Assembly (NCBI RefSeq): GCF_003385515.1
Contig: NZ_QNVT01000001.1
Location: 372,001 to 436,000, forward strand
Length of the DNA: 64,000 nucleotides
Direction: 5' to 3'
Origin: Chryseobacterium pennae
GTDB lineage: Bacteria; Bacteroidota; Bacteroidia; Flavobacteriales; Weeksellaceae
The translations under genes and the position numbers were made by a program. The notes beneath the pieces are model-generated. The model made no database searches, was not told the DNA's origin, and was given only the letters and a program-made list of their open reading frames with translations. Positions 27,835 to 37,474 of this stretch are shown here, piece by piece (within the stretch, counting starts at the first letter, position 1; each line of letters starts with the position of its first letter).

Positions 27835-28905
27835 TTAAGGAACAATTACGGTAAAGATATACGCCGCCAAGTTCACTAATAGTACAGTTCCATATAGGAT
27901 ATTGGTCTTTCCACGGCTCAATGAAAGCATTACGATAAATACGGAAAGGGAAAGCAGAATAATATCCTTCTTATCTAATCCCAGTACCAATGGTATATCA
28001 TACATAATACATACTACCGAAACCGCAGGAATCGTCAATCCGATACTTGCCAGTGCTGAACCTAATGCCAGATTTAAACTGGATTGGATTTGATTGGCTC
28101 TTGCGGCACGTATGGCTGCAACGCCTTCAGGAAGAAGAACAACAGCAGCAATGATTACTCCCACTAAAGATTTAGGAGCCCCTACACTCTGTACCATTCC
28201 TTCAATAGTATCAGAAAGTCCTTTTGCCATTAAAACAACGATGACCAGACAAACAACTAAAAAGCCAAAACTGATCAATGTTTTAGTTAATGTAGGAATA
28301 TAATGTGCTTCAGGATGTTCATCGGGAACTATAAAATAACTTCTATGTCTCACCGTCTGTACCATCAGGAAAACACCATAAATGACCAGACAGGCAATAG
28401 ATACGAAAATAAGCTGTGCCTGGTTGTAGAATGGTCCATTAACACTTGAAGTAAAGTTAGGAAGAACCAGGGTAAGAATAAGAATTGAAACCGTACTCAC
28501 CAAATAGGTGGTAGCAGAAGTTCTGGCAAAGAACTGTTCATGATATTTAACGCCGCCCACCAATATACAGATTCCCAAGATACCATTAAGAATAAGCATA
28601 ACAGCGGCAAAAACGGTATCTCTGGCCAGCGTGATCGCCTGATCTCCGCCGGCAACCATCAGTGAGATGATAAGCGCAACTTCAATAATGGTAATACAAA
28701 GGGCAAGAATAATGGTACCGAAAGGCTCTCCTACTTTATGAGCCACCATTTCTGCGTGGTGAACTGCCGATAAAACACTCCCAATGAGTAAAATACCTGC
28801 AATAATATCATAAATAACGCCATTCCCCATCAGTCCGGAAAAGTAGTAACCTACCGCAAGGACAGGAAAAATATAGGTGTAATGTAAAAGTTCTTTAAGT
28901 CTCAT
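27835..28905 (-). CDS. Calcium/proton antiporter, ChaA-like (CaCA superfamily)
   Basis: 356 aa with about eleven transmembrane segments. The first CaCA repeat holds GEPFGTIILALCITIIEVALI near residues 57-77, and the second holds GVIIAAVVLLPEGVAAIRAA near 250-269. The acidic residues in these alpha repeats bind the cation. ChaA-type proteins exchange Ca2+ (or Na+/K+) for H+ at the inner membrane. It is monocistronic by position: the upstream neighbour ends 66 nt away and the downstream neighbour is convergent. Confidence 0.9.
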   Translation of the reverse strand: MRLKELLHYTYIFPVLAVGYYFSGLMGNGVIYDIIAGILLIGSVLSAVHHAEMVAHKVGEPFGTIILALCITIIEVALIISLMVAGGDQAITLARDTVFAAVMLILNGILGICILVGGVKYHEQFFARTSATTYLVSTVSILILTLVLPNFTSSVNGPFYNQAQLIFVSIACLVIYGVFLMVQTVRHRSYFIVPDEHPEAHYIPTLTKTLISFGFLVVCLVIVVLMAKGLSDTIEGMVQSVGAPKSLVGVIIAAVVLLPEGVAAIRAARANQIQSSLNLALGSALASIGLTIPAVSVVCIMYDIPLVLGLDKKDIILLSLSVFIVMLSLSRGKTNILYGTVLLVNLAAYIFTVIVP

Positions 28906-28971
28906 ATAGTGACTACAAAATACAAAAAATCTATAATATTTTCAATATCAAAAGAAAATATTAATAATATT

Positions 28972-29310
28972 TTAATGAGGCCAGAAGTTAAAGTCCTGAT
29001 AATCTGTCAACATGTGAAGCAACAACCCAATGGCAACAATTCTGACATTTCCTTTAAAAAATAACAGCAAAAAATACACCGCAATGGCATAATAAGAATG
29101 TAAAAAATGAAAACCGATGCTTTCTCTTGATGGATCAAAAATAGGATTCGCAAAAAGATGGTCCAGATCTACCAGCATTGTAGCCAACAAAATAAGATAT
29201 ACTTTCTTCCAGTTTTTAGGGTAAAATACCAGTGCTATAAAGACCGGAAACACAAGATGTAAAAAATAATGTGTACACGTTTTGAGCAAAGCAATTTCTG
29301 ATGGAGCCAT
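28972..29310 (-). CDS. Small membrane protein, DUF6122-like
   Basis: 112 aa with three to four hydrophobic helices. The motifs LHLVFPVFIALVFY near residue 15 and LVDLDHLFANPIFDP near 46-60 are those I associate with the flavobacterial DUF6122 family, distantly like metal-dependent membrane hydrolases (His/Asp-rich LDH). The C-terminus HMLTDYQDFNFW adds another His/Asp cluster. It lies 19 nt after the operon of paired lipoprotein-like genes and may be its last gene. Confidence 0.7.
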   Translation of the reverse strand: MAPSEIALLKTCTHYFLHLVFPVFIALVFYPKNWKKVYLILLATMLVDLDHLFANPIFDPSRESIGFHFLHSYYAIAVYFLLLFFKGNVRIVAIGLLLHMLTDYQDFNFWPH

Positions 29311-29329
29311 TAATGGATATATTTATCAT

Positions 29330-30568
29330 TTACCACCGTAAAATTAAGGGTAAATCTCCTTTTTTCGCTTTTATTTTCACCCAATAATCCTGTGATTTAT
29401 TCCCATACAGCACATAATCGATATCAGAAATGATTTTTTTCTCTTTGTTACTCAGTGTTTTTAAAGAAGAATACAACAGCGTACTGTTTCTGACTATGAT
29501 ATAGTTTTCTTGTAATTGAGGTGATGATAATACCGATTTTCGGGTCGATTTTATAAAAACACCTTCACTATTTTGGCTAATTTTATTAGGTTGAAAAGGA
29601 ATTTGAGTGAATTGGTTTTCTCCATTAATCCATTTTTTAGATTGGAAATATCCCCATGCTCTTTCAGGATCCTTACTTTGAATTTCAATACTATAATTAG
29701 GTTGTATAATCTTTTGAAAGGTCTTTTTTTCAACTTCATTAAAGTTGTCATCATATTCATAACTGATGATGGTATCATTGACCTGTTCGAGATTTGCAGT
29801 GGCTTTAAAAGAAGTAGCCCGTAAAGAATCTGCTATCCCTTTATCCAAAAAATATGAGAATTTTCTGAGGTTCTCCTGATCTAATTCCATTTCCAGAAAG
29901 TTGTTTCCTTTCTGAAGTTTTGAAGCAATTGAATTAAAAACTTCCTGATTTGAATTATTTCTGATTTCAATTTCGTCATCAAGTAATTCAATAGAAAAAT
30001 TTTGAGTTTTCTGTCCTGACATAAAAGAAAGGCTTCCCAATGTATTTTGAATAAACTGATCTGCATTCCAAACAGGAGCTGTAGAAGTATGGAAAAGTTG
30101 TTTTTGAACAGTTTCAAAAGCAAGCTCAGAAGTTCCTGCAATGCAATGATCTCCTTTTATCATCAAGAAAACCTGATCCTTCTGAAAGCGGCTATTTCCT
30201 TTATCTGCAAACTTCTGTTTCTTTAAAAAAGCAATGAATTTTTGAGGATCTTTAAGTTCTAAAACGCTATACCACTCTGAGAACTTAGTATCTTTAATAT
30301 GGAATACCTGCAAAAAATCCGGAATTCTGATTCCTGAATCTTTGAATGAAGAGGAACTTTTACTTTTCGTATCGCTTCCGGACCAGCTTGAAGGGTGTGT
30401 GGCTAAACTGAAGAGGTATTGTCCCATTAGTTTCTTACTATCAATTAAAATAACTGCATCTGCGTTCTCCGGAATATATCTGAGGGTTTTATCTTTATGA
30501 AAAACCACAAAATACACCGCAACAGCGAATAATAAAAGTAACGGGACAATAATCTTCTTTTTTTTCAT
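29330..30568 (-). CDS. Membrane-anchored protein related to its upstream neighbour, function unknown
   Basis: 412 aa. An N-terminal anchor (KKIIVPLLLLFAVAVYFVVF) precedes a domain beginning YIPENADAVILIDSKKLMGQYLFS. The opening pattern, a residue stretch 'proline-acidic-Ala-Val' followed by a lysine-rich helix, resembles the start of the larger upstream protein (IPSDAVFYMEVNGKQL), so the two may share a DUF3352- or DUF4836-like fold. Its ATG directly abuts the stop of that gene. No catalytic motif is visible. Function unknown. Confidence 0.75.
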   Translation of the reverse strand: MKKKKIIVPLLLLFAVAVYFVVFHKDKTLRYIPENADAVILIDSKKLMGQYLFSLATHPSSWSGSDTKSKSSSSFKDSGIRIPDFLQVFHIKDTKFSEWYSVLELKDPQKFIAFLKKQKFADKGNSRFQKDQVFLMIKGDHCIAGTSELAFETVQKQLFHTSTAPVWNADQFIQNTLGSLSFMSGQKTQNFSIELLDDEIEIRNNSNQEVFNSIASKLQKGNNFLEMELDQENLRKFSYFLDKGIADSLRATSFKATANLEQVNDTIISYEYDDNFNEVEKKTFQKIIQPNYSIEIQSKDPERAWGYFQSKKWINGENQFTQIPFQPNKISQNSEGVFIKSTRKSVLSSPQLQENYIIVRNSTLLYSSLKTLSNKEKKIISDIDYVLYGNKSQDYWVKIKAKKGDLPLILRW

Positions 30569-32578
30569 CTATAAGATTTGGGGCTGCTTTTCTGTTTCTT
30601 TTGTTTTAAAAACCTGGTCGAATACATCAAAGAAATACATCAAGCTGTTCTCTGAAGTATCTTTGATATTATAATTCATTTCAGTCTGGATGCTTTCTCC
30701 TTTTACTTCAGTTTTATAATACAGTTCCCCTACATTTTTTTTGATGGCCTCTAATGCTTTTCTTTCTCTAGGGCTTTTGAATTCTTTATCTAAACCGGTT
30801 AAAAGCTTCTGAATATCGAGCCTTCCGGATAAAGGATATTTTGCAGAATCTTTTGCCCATTTTCTGGAAATATCAGATTGGTTTACCGGTAGAATATTAT
30901 CTGCAGAGCTCATCAGATATACCACTCCATCTTTTACAGTAAAGAATAACTGATCAATATATCCTCCGTCTTTTTCTTGTTTAAAAGTGTATAGGTTTCC
31001 TTTTTTAGAGAATCTTTTAGACAGTTTTTTATTGGTAGTCAGTAAATCAAAAATACGGTTCCAATAGCCCTCGTTCTCTGTTGCAAAAGCGAAAGTGAAG
31101 TTAGGAACAGCAATATCTTTGGTTTTCTTTACTTCCTTTTCATTGAAATCAGCATCGTATTCGTAATCTGTGTATTCTACTTTTTTGGATTTTAATTCAT
31201 TCAAAACAAAAATTCCGTTTCCTGGAGCAATTTTGGTAATGGCTTCTTCATCGAGAATAATTTTCATGGTTTCCATGATGAGCTCCATTTCTTTTTTGTA
31301 ATCATTTTCTCCGGAATTCTGAAGAAGGCTGTACATCATGTCGAAACATTTTGCTCCATTTACATTCATCGCATAATAACCAACGCTTTTTTCATTGATA
31401 AGTTCCAGCAGTTTTTTGTTTTTCTTTCCTTTATAGATCGCTGAAATATTCTTTTGAATGTCTGTATTTTTGTGCTGATAATTGTTAACCAATCTTACTT
31501 TGTCTTTATCAAAATACAGGTTGTAGGAATAGTTAGAATTATACATATTTTTGAAAAGCTGTCCATAGGCATAATACTTTGTCATCTTGCCATAGATTCC
31601 TTCATTTACAATTCTGCCGTAGTCTGTGTAAACAAAAACATCGGAATTGTCATCTCTGAATGACAGCATTTCTTTAGGAACTTCAATGTCTAAATTTGAA
31701 CTGAAGTATTGGTCAAACCTGTCTTCTGCGTTCTTCTGAACAACTTTGAATTCTTCTCTGCGGATAGAATCCTGTTCTTTCTTGTAGGCTTTTTCATACT
31801 CTTCATCACCCTCTTCCGGCATTTCTCCCTCGTATTCAGGATTCTCTGCATTTTCTTTTTCTGCAGGATATTTGTGATGTTTTTGCAGGTATTTGATATC
31901 TTTCTGAATTCTTGCAATCTCGTTGTTATTATCTTTAATGCTTTCTTTCAGATACTTAATATCATCCTTCAGACTTTTGATTTCATCTTTATAGTTGAAA
32001 GGCTTTTCCGGTTCATCAGCATAAGCATCTACTGCAACAGCAGCTGAATCAGCAACGGCAACAGCTGTACTATCTGTAACAGCCTCTTCAGTCCAAAGAT
32101 CTTTATATGGTTTGGTATAACTGATCAGGCTTAGAACTGCACGGCTTCCATTCCAGGCTACAAAAATATCATCATCAATATCTACATAAGAATAGTTTTT
32201 TCTGTTGAAAACTTCCTGCCCTTTTTTCTTCATAGAATTAACAAACTGCTGGAACTTTTCTTTATTATCAATGATAAAATGGGTATTGTAGGTCTTTATG
32301 GAGTCATTAAAGCTTGCATAATGATACTGAACAGCATCGTATTTAATTCCTGTTTTGGAATAGTCTGTCCATGTTGGTTTTTCTTTACTTTTTTTGCTAA
32401 GTTCATGTAACAAAGGATTCAGCTTATCCCAATTGATTTTATTATTAAGCTGTTTTCCGTTGACTTCCATATAGAATACGGCATCAGACGGTATTTTCAT
32501 ACTATTTTGGGCAAAAACCAATGTAAAGCCAAAGAGTACGAGAATAATTTTTTGTATTTTTAATAAGATAGATTTCAT
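30569..32578 (-). CDS. Large secreted protein with coiled-coil insert, function unknown
   Basis: 669 aa with a signal peptide (to about residue 24, FTLVFAQNS). The N-terminal block IPSDAVFYMEVNGKQLNNKINW is followed by a charged helical segment (about 185-290) rich in Lys/Glu/Asp, predicted coiled coil (KSLKDDIKYLKESIKDNNNE). It then continues into a long mixed domain. The layout resembles DUF4836-type Bacteroidetes proteins, but I am not certain. It is part of a minus-strand operon: the lipoprotein gene upstream (17 nt gap), this gene, and the 412-aa gene downstream (no gap). Confidence 0.78.
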   Translation of the reverse strand: MKSILLKIQKIILVLFGFTLVFAQNSMKIPSDAVFYMEVNGKQLNNKINWDKLNPLLHELSKKSKEKPTWTDYSKTGIKYDAVQYHYASFNDSIKTYNTHFIIDNKEKFQQFVNSMKKKGQEVFNRKNYSYVDIDDDIFVAWNGSRAVLSLISYTKPYKDLWTEEAVTDSTAVAVADSAAVAVDAYADEPEKPFNYKDEIKSLKDDIKYLKESIKDNNNEIARIQKDIKYLQKHHKYPAEKENAENPEYEGEMPEEGDEEYEKAYKKEQDSIRREEFKVVQKNAEDRFDQYFSSNLDIEVPKEMLSFRDDNSDVFVYTDYGRIVNEGIYGKMTKYYAYGQLFKNMYNSNYSYNLYFDKDKVRLVNNYQHKNTDIQKNISAIYKGKKNKKLLELINEKSVGYYAMNVNGAKCFDMMYSLLQNSGENDYKKEMELIMETMKIILDEEAITKIAPGNGIFVLNELKSKKVEYTDYEYDADFNEKEVKKTKDIAVPNFTFAFATENEGYWNRIFDLLTTNKKLSKRFSKKGNLYTFKQEKDGGYIDQLFFTVKDGVVYLMSSADNILPVNQSDISRKWAKDSAKYPLSGRLDIQKLLTGLDKEFKSPRERKALEAIKKNVGELYYKTEVKGESIQTEMNYNIKDTSENSLMYFFDVFDQVFKTKETEKQPQIL

Positions 32579-32595
32579 GACTATAGTTTAGAAAT

Positions 32596-33264
32596 TTATT
32601 GAAAAAGAATTGTGTTTTGTATTTGTTTTTTCTGAAGGATAAGATCCAGAATGTCAGCTTCCAGTTTAAGTGCTTTTTTATTTGGAGACAGCACATAAGA
32701 GCTGTTTGTTTGTGATTTTACAGCGTTTTCAAACTGCATGATTGAAGTATACCGTGCATCATTAAAGACTTCCTTATCCGCTTTACTCATCTTATCGTAA
32801 TCTTCTTTGAAGGTATTGACTTTGTTTCTTGTCAATGTCTTTTTCTCAAGATTATGGCTGTAGACTTGTGTGGGAATCATTTTACCCAATATTTTCTGAG
32901 CTTTCAGCTTTTCGAGGCCTGCATTAATGTTTTCAATTTTTTTAAAATTACAGCTCAGTTTAATGATATAATTATCTAAATCAATTGATGTTTTTACATT
33001 GCTGATTCCGGGAGTTCCTTTAAAAATTTTTGCAGCTTCATTGATCTTGCTTTCAATTTCAGCTTTTTTTGGAACTTTTTTCCCATTGATGGTTTCCATT
33101 TTAGAGATGGATGCCAGTCTTGTTTTACTCTTACTACCGTTAAGAATAATGGTATATTCTCCTGTACCATCAGCTTTTATATTCACTTTATCAAGAATAT
33201 CGAAACAGCTTGTCAGGAATAATAAAGGGGTAAATAGAAGAAATAATTTAAGAAAATTTTTCAT
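32596..33264 (-). CDS. Lipoprotein, first gene of the three-gene envelope operon, function unknown
   Basis: 222 aa from ATG 33264. An upstream ATG would add seven residues before a normal lipoprotein signal, so it is not favoured. The lipobox LLFLTSC places the lipidated Cys near residue 20. The mature start DILDKVNIKADGTGEYTIILNGS has the 'DGTG.Y' pattern often seen in small Bacteroidetes lipoproteins. The rest has no recognised motif. It is followed by the 669-aa and 412-aa genes, and the three may form a cell-surface complex, which is inference. Confidence 0.75.
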   Translation of the reverse strand: MKNFLKLFLLFTPLLFLTSCFDILDKVNIKADGTGEYTIILNGSKSKTRLASISKMETINGKKVPKKAEIESKINEAAKIFKGTPGISNVKTSIDLDNYIIKLSCNFKKIENINAGLEKLKAQKILGKMIPTQVYSHNLEKKTLTRNKVNTFKEDYDKMSKADKEVFNDARYTSIMQFENAVKSQTNSSYVLSPNKKALKLEADILDLILQKKQIQNTILFQ

Positions 33265-33372
33265 GATTGGGTTTAAAAACCACAAAATTACTCAATTCTG
33301 GTCTTAAACCCTTACAACCTTTGGTTTTTTGTATATAATATAGCTGTTTTCCGCTACTTCTGGGTTTATTTT

Positions 33373-34095
33373 TTAAATACGTCCTTTCAGATAATCCTGA
33401 CGGAGATCTTCGTCCAGCTTTTCAATGGCATAACGAAGACAGGTTCTCGGCATTTCTTTATAATACTGATTCAGATAGCCAAGCAGCTCCTGTTCGTTCT
33501 TATTTCCCATTTCACGCAGCAGCCAGCCATTGGCTTTATGCATCAGGTCATGGGAATGTTTCAGGTTTCTGGTTACAAATTCCTTTGTAAGATCATAAGA
33601 GCCTTTTTTGATGTAATGCATGGTTCCTACAACAGCAATTCTTTTATGCCACATCTCCTCCGCTTCCGAAAGATCCCTCAACAGATTTTCCTTCTTGTTT
33701 TCATAAGCATATCTGCCCAGAATTTTATAACAACTGGAGTCTACCAGATCCCAATTATTAACATAGGGCAGATGATTAAGATAAAATACTATGATTTCAT
33801 CTTTTACCGCTTTATCTTTTGTTTTTTCAAACTTTGAGATCAGCATAAAAAGAGCTGTCAGCCGATGTTCATGATATCCTGAAGAAAGTATTTCACTGAG
33901 TTCTTTTAAACTGATTTTTGAATAGTACTCCTTAGCTACAGTCCTCTGATCCGGAACCTTCACACCCAGAAAAAGATCTCCCTCACCATATTCTCCTTTT
34001 CCCGTTTTGAAAAACCTTGGAAAGAATTCAGCTTTTTCAGGAATGGATAAAACTGCCAGAGCTTCCTGTATTTCTTTAACGACACCAGTACTCAT
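33373..34095 (-). CDS. DNA alkylation repair protein, AlkD-like HEAT repeat
   Basis: 240 aa all-helical protein. Blocks YFPRFFKTGKGEYGEGDLFLGVKVPDQR near the N-terminus, VNNWDLVDSSCYKILG near 114-129 and MHKANGWLLREMG near 186-198 are characteristic of the AlkD/DNA alkylation repair family. These glycosylases remove N3- and N7-alkyl purines from DNA through HEAT-like repeats. The conserved Trp and Asp in NNWDLVD are present. It lies upstream of a Na+/H+ antiporter gene in the same orientation but probably has its own promoter. Confidence 0.88.
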   Translation of the reverse strand: MSTGVVKEIQEALAVLSIPEKAEFFPRFFKTGKGEYGEGDLFLGVKVPDQRTVAKEYYSKISLKELSEILSSGYHEHRLTALFMLISKFEKTKDKAVKDEIIVFYLNHLPYVNNWDLVDSSCYKILGRYAYENKKENLLRDLSEAEEMWHKRIAVVGTMHYIKKGSYDLTKEFVTRNLKHSHDLMHKANGWLLREMGNKNEQELLGYLNQYYKEMPRTCLRYAIEKLDEDLRQDYLKGRI

Positions 34096-34116
34096 TACTA
34101 TCTAATTTTTAAAAAA

Positions 34117-35403
34117 CTAAACTTTATCCTCTAAAGCACTATTTTCCTGCTCCTCTTCTTCTTTTACAATCTGATTAGGATTAGCCACTTTCGCGATGGT
34201 AAGCCCCTGAACAATGATAGAGAATACCACTACACAGTACGTAATACTTAAGATGGTTTCACTATACTCACTTTTAGGAATAGACATCGCCAATGCAATG
34301 GAAACACCACCACGAATTCCTCCCCAAACCAATACTTTCACTGTTTGTGGGCTAAAACTTCTTCTCAGAGAAGTAAACTTGGTGGGGCCCCAAATGGAAA
34401 TAAATCTAGCAAACAACACTACAAAAATTGCCAGTAAACCTGGAATCATAAAATGCTTCAGATCTTTAATCATTAAAAGCTCAAATCCGATAAAAAGGAA
34501 TAATACGGCATTCAGAATTTCGTCAATAAGCTCCCAGAATTTAATTAAGTAATCCTGAGTAACGGATTTCATTTTAAAATTCATATTAAAGTTCCCCATA
34601 AATAACCCTGCGGCTACCATCGTTAATGGTCCTGAAATATGCATCTGTCTTGCAATAAGATAACCTCCCATCACCACAGAAAGTGTTACCAGTACGGAAA
34701 TAATATAATCATCTACTTCACGCATCAGTCTTGAAGTAATCCAACCTAACAGAACTCCCAATAAAAGACCTCCACCTGCTTCATGAAGCAATAGGAGTCC
34801 AATACTTTCCACTCCAAGATCTACTTCTTTTCCAACGGCAAGCTGTAATACTACTGTAAAGACCACAACGGCCATACCATCATTGAAAAGAGATTCCCCC
34901 GCAACCTTTGTTTCCAGTGATTTGGAAACTTTAGCCTGCTTCAGGACACTCAGAACGGCCACAGGATCGGTAGGTGAAATCAGGGCTCCAAAAACAAGAC
35001 AATAAATAAACGGAAGCTGAACACCTACATACGGAAGTAAATAGAACATCCCAAAACCTACTACAAATGTGGAAATTACGACTCCCACAGTAGAAAATAT
35101 CAGTACGGGCCTGAATTGTTCTTTAAGATCATTTATATTAATGTGAATTCCCCCTGCAAAAAGAAGGAAATTAAGCATGGCCCCCATCAGAATTTCTGTA
35201 AAGTCAATGCTTTCCATCAAATTGTTAAGGTGCCCGAAAGTTCTTGGAAGTATCGCTTCTCCGAATAATACTAGGAAAATGGAAACCACAATGGCAATCA
35301 CCATGATCCCGATGGTACTTGGAAGTTTTAAAAATCTGTAATTAAGATAGGCGAATATGGATGCTAATACGATTAATGCTGAAAATGAATAATATAATTC
35401 CAC
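34117..35403 (-). CDS. Na+/H+ antiporter, CPA1 (NhaP-like) family
   Basis: 428 aa with about twelve transmembrane segments. The ion-binding ISPTDPVAVLSVLK near residue 146-159 and the AGESLFNDGMAVV near 167-179 are classic CPA1 signatures, and the later WGGIRGGVSIALAMSIP near 355-371 completes the set. The C-terminus is a short Glu-rich tail, so the protein lacks the long regulatory domain of some NhaP proteins. It exchanges Na+ or K+ for protons across the inner membrane. Confidence 0.92.
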   Translation of the reverse strand: MELYYSFSALIVLASIFAYLNYRFLKLPSTIGIMVIAIVVSIFLVLFGEAILPRTFGHLNNLMESIDFTEILMGAMLNFLLFAGGIHININDLKEQFRPVLIFSTVGVVISTFVVGFGMFYLLPYVGVQLPFIYCLVFGALISPTDPVAVLSVLKQAKVSKSLETKVAGESLFNDGMAVVVFTVVLQLAVGKEVDLGVESIGLLLLHEAGGGLLLGVLLGWITSRLMREVDDYIISVLVTLSVVMGGYLIARQMHISGPLTMVAAGLFMGNFNMNFKMKSVTQDYLIKFWELIDEILNAVLFLFIGFELLMIKDLKHFMIPGLLAIFVVLFARFISIWGPTKFTSLRRSFSPQTVKVLVWGGIRGGVSIALAMSIPKSEYSETILSITYCVVVFSIIVQGLTIAKVANPNQIVKEEEEQENSALEDKV

Positions 35404-35426
35404 TAAGTGTTCTTTTTAAAATTAAT

Positions 35427-36056
35427 TTATAAGTCTAAGTAAAGGACCTTGATGTATATTTTCTGATCACCTTTTTCCCAGATATCAAACATTCCGTCCT
35501 TCGAAGGCCTGGATCCTCTTGTATAATCATTTCCTATATTCAGAATATTCAGCAAAATATACTCATCTCCCACCGAATTCACGAGGTAAGCAGTTTTCTC
35601 AGACTTTCCATCCCCTGAACTCTTGATTCCCTCTGCCAAAGCACGAAACTGGCTCAAATGGTGCATAAAATTGTTTCCATCTTTTATAGAATCATACGCT
35701 CTGAGCAGAATTAGCAGAATGTCCAGATTGGTAGGATCTTTATCATACAGAACCTTTCCCTGCTTGATACATTCCTCAAAATTGTTTTGCTTAAAAGCTT
35801 CCGCCAGACTTTTGAATCCTTCATCTGAAGTACTTATTTTACTATCTCTAAAGCTTCTTCCATAGTAAAGATACTGAGCTTCTATACTATCCAGAGACTT
35901 CGGATATCCTTTGTATTTAAAAATAAGTTTCTCGTAATTGTATGGAGAATCAGAACTTTTAAGACTTTTTTCAATGGCTTTAAAATCTACTTTTGATTTC
36001 TGGCCGAACCCAAAAACCGAAAACAGAATGAATAATAGAAAAAAATGATATTTCAT
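35427..36056 (-). CDS. DUF4919 secreted protein
   Basis: 209 aa with a signal peptide ending near GFGQK. The following SPYNYEKLIFKYKGYPKSLDSIEAQYLYYG region and the later FKQNNFEECIKQGKVLYDKDP are typical of the Bacteroidetes DUF4919 family, with TPR-like helical character in the middle. Function is unknown. Its ATG overlaps the stop of hflX by one base (TAATG), which suggests translational coupling. Confidence 0.82.
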   Translation of the reverse strand: MKYHFFLLFILFSVFGFGQKSKVDFKAIEKSLKSSDSPYNYEKLIFKYKGYPKSLDSIEAQYLYYGRSFRDSKISTSDEGFKSLAEAFKQNNFEECIKQGKVLYDKDPTNLDILLILLRAYDSIKDGNNFMHHLSQFRALAEGIKSSGDGKSEKTAYLVNSVGDEYILLNILNIGNDYTRGSRPSKDGMFDIWEKGDQKIYIKVLYLDL

Positions 36057-37279
36057 TAATTGTTGTTTTCGTCCTCTTCGTCATCAAAGTACTCGAAAAG
36101 GAAATCATTATATGGGAATCTGGAAATATGAATCTTCATTACCTCATCATAGATCATTTTTTTCATTTCTGGGAAGTTTTCCTTCGTTAAAGCAGAAATG
36201 AAAACCGTTGGGTGCTTTGATTTGGCCATCCAAGTTTTTTTCCATTCTTCAAGGGAAACATTCTTCTTTGTACCAGGGGTCAGATCATCATCATCTTTTT
36301 TCTCATAGCTAAAACCATCAATTTTATTGAACACCATGATCATCGGTTTCTGATGGGCATTGATATCCATTAATATCTGATTAACAGAGTCGATATGATC
36401 TTCAAAACTTTCGTGAGAAATATCAACCACATGAATCAAAAGATCTGCTTCACGAACCTCATCCAGCGTAGATTTAAACGATTCTACCAGCTGAGTAGGC
36501 AATTTTCTGATAAAACCTACAGTATCTGTAAGTAAAAACGGAAGATTTCCGATTACAACTTTCCGCACCGTGGTATCCAGTGTTGCAAACAATTTATTTT
36601 CAGCAAAGACCTCAGATTTTGAGATAGAATTCATCAAGGTAGATTTTCCAACGTTTGTGTATCCTACCAAAGCTGCACGCACTACTTTTCCACGATTATT
36701 ACGCTGAGTAGCCATTTGCTTATCAATGATTTTCAGTTTATCCTTTAATAAAGTAATTCTGTCACGGATAATACGACGGTCAGTTTCAATTTCCGTTTCC
36801 CCGGGTCCTCTCATCCCGATACCTCCCTTCTGACGCTCCAGGTGAGTCCACATTCTGGTCAATCGAGGCAAAAGATATTGATATTGGGCTAATTCAACCT
36901 GGGTCCTTGCATAAGAAGTCTGTGCTCTTTGTGCAAAAATATCGAGAATAAGATTGGTACGGTCTAAGATTTTTACCTCCATTTCTCTTTCCAGATTTTT
37001 AAGCTGTGAAGGAGAAAGTTCATCGTCAAAAATTACTGTTCCTATTTCATTTTCCTTTACATATTCTTTTATTTCGAGTGCTTTTCCGCTTCCAATAAAG
37101 GTTTTGGAGTCAGGCTGTGTTAATTTTTGGGTAAAACGTTTTTGTACGGTTGCCCCCGCTGTGAAAGCCAAAAACTCCAGTTCATCCATATATTCCACCA
37201 GTTTTTCTTCATCCTGATTTTGGGTAATAATGCCCACCAGGACTGCTTTCTCATAATTATGTTCTTTCTTTTCTAACAT
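36056..37279 (-). CDS. hflX: Ribosome-associated GTPase HflX
   Basis: 407 aa. HflX is a GTPase that splits stalled 70S ribosomes and responds to heat stress. The N-terminal HflX domain (about 1-190) contains SPSQLKNLEREM and the RLTRMWTHLERQKGGIGMRGPGETEIETDRR stretch. The G domain holds the P-loop GYTNVGKST near 206-214, DTVG near 253-256 and the NKID motif near 321-324. The C-terminus is short and acidic. DUF4919 follows with a one-base overlap. Confidence 0.95.
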   Translation of the reverse strand: MLEKKEHNYEKAVLVGIITQNQDEEKLVEYMDELEFLAFTAGATVQKRFTQKLTQPDSKTFIGSGKALEIKEYVKENEIGTVIFDDELSPSQLKNLEREMEVKILDRTNLILDIFAQRAQTSYARTQVELAQYQYLLPRLTRMWTHLERQKGGIGMRGPGETEIETDRRIIRDRITLLKDKLKIIDKQMATQRNNRGKVVRAALVGYTNVGKSTLMNSISKSEVFAENKLFATLDTTVRKVVIGNLPFLLTDTVGFIRKLPTQLVESFKSTLDEVREADLLIHVVDISHESFEDHIDSVNQILMDINAHQKPMIMVFNKIDGFSYEKKDDDDLTPGTKKNVSLEEWKKTWMAKSKHPTVFISALTKENFPEMKKMIYDEVMKIHISRFPYNDFLFEYFDDEEDENNN

Positions 37280-37474
37280 TAAAGTTCTGTCTATGTTTAT
37301 GATTTTTACAAGATAATATTTTTCAGAAAAAAAACAAAATCAATTTTTAGTTAATAACATTTTTTAATATAAATTTAAGACCAACTCTTTATTCTTTTAT
37401 AAAAAATCAATAACTTTATATAATAATTTTCTGATTTTTAAACTTTTAACTTAAAAATTAATTTCCAGAAGATC

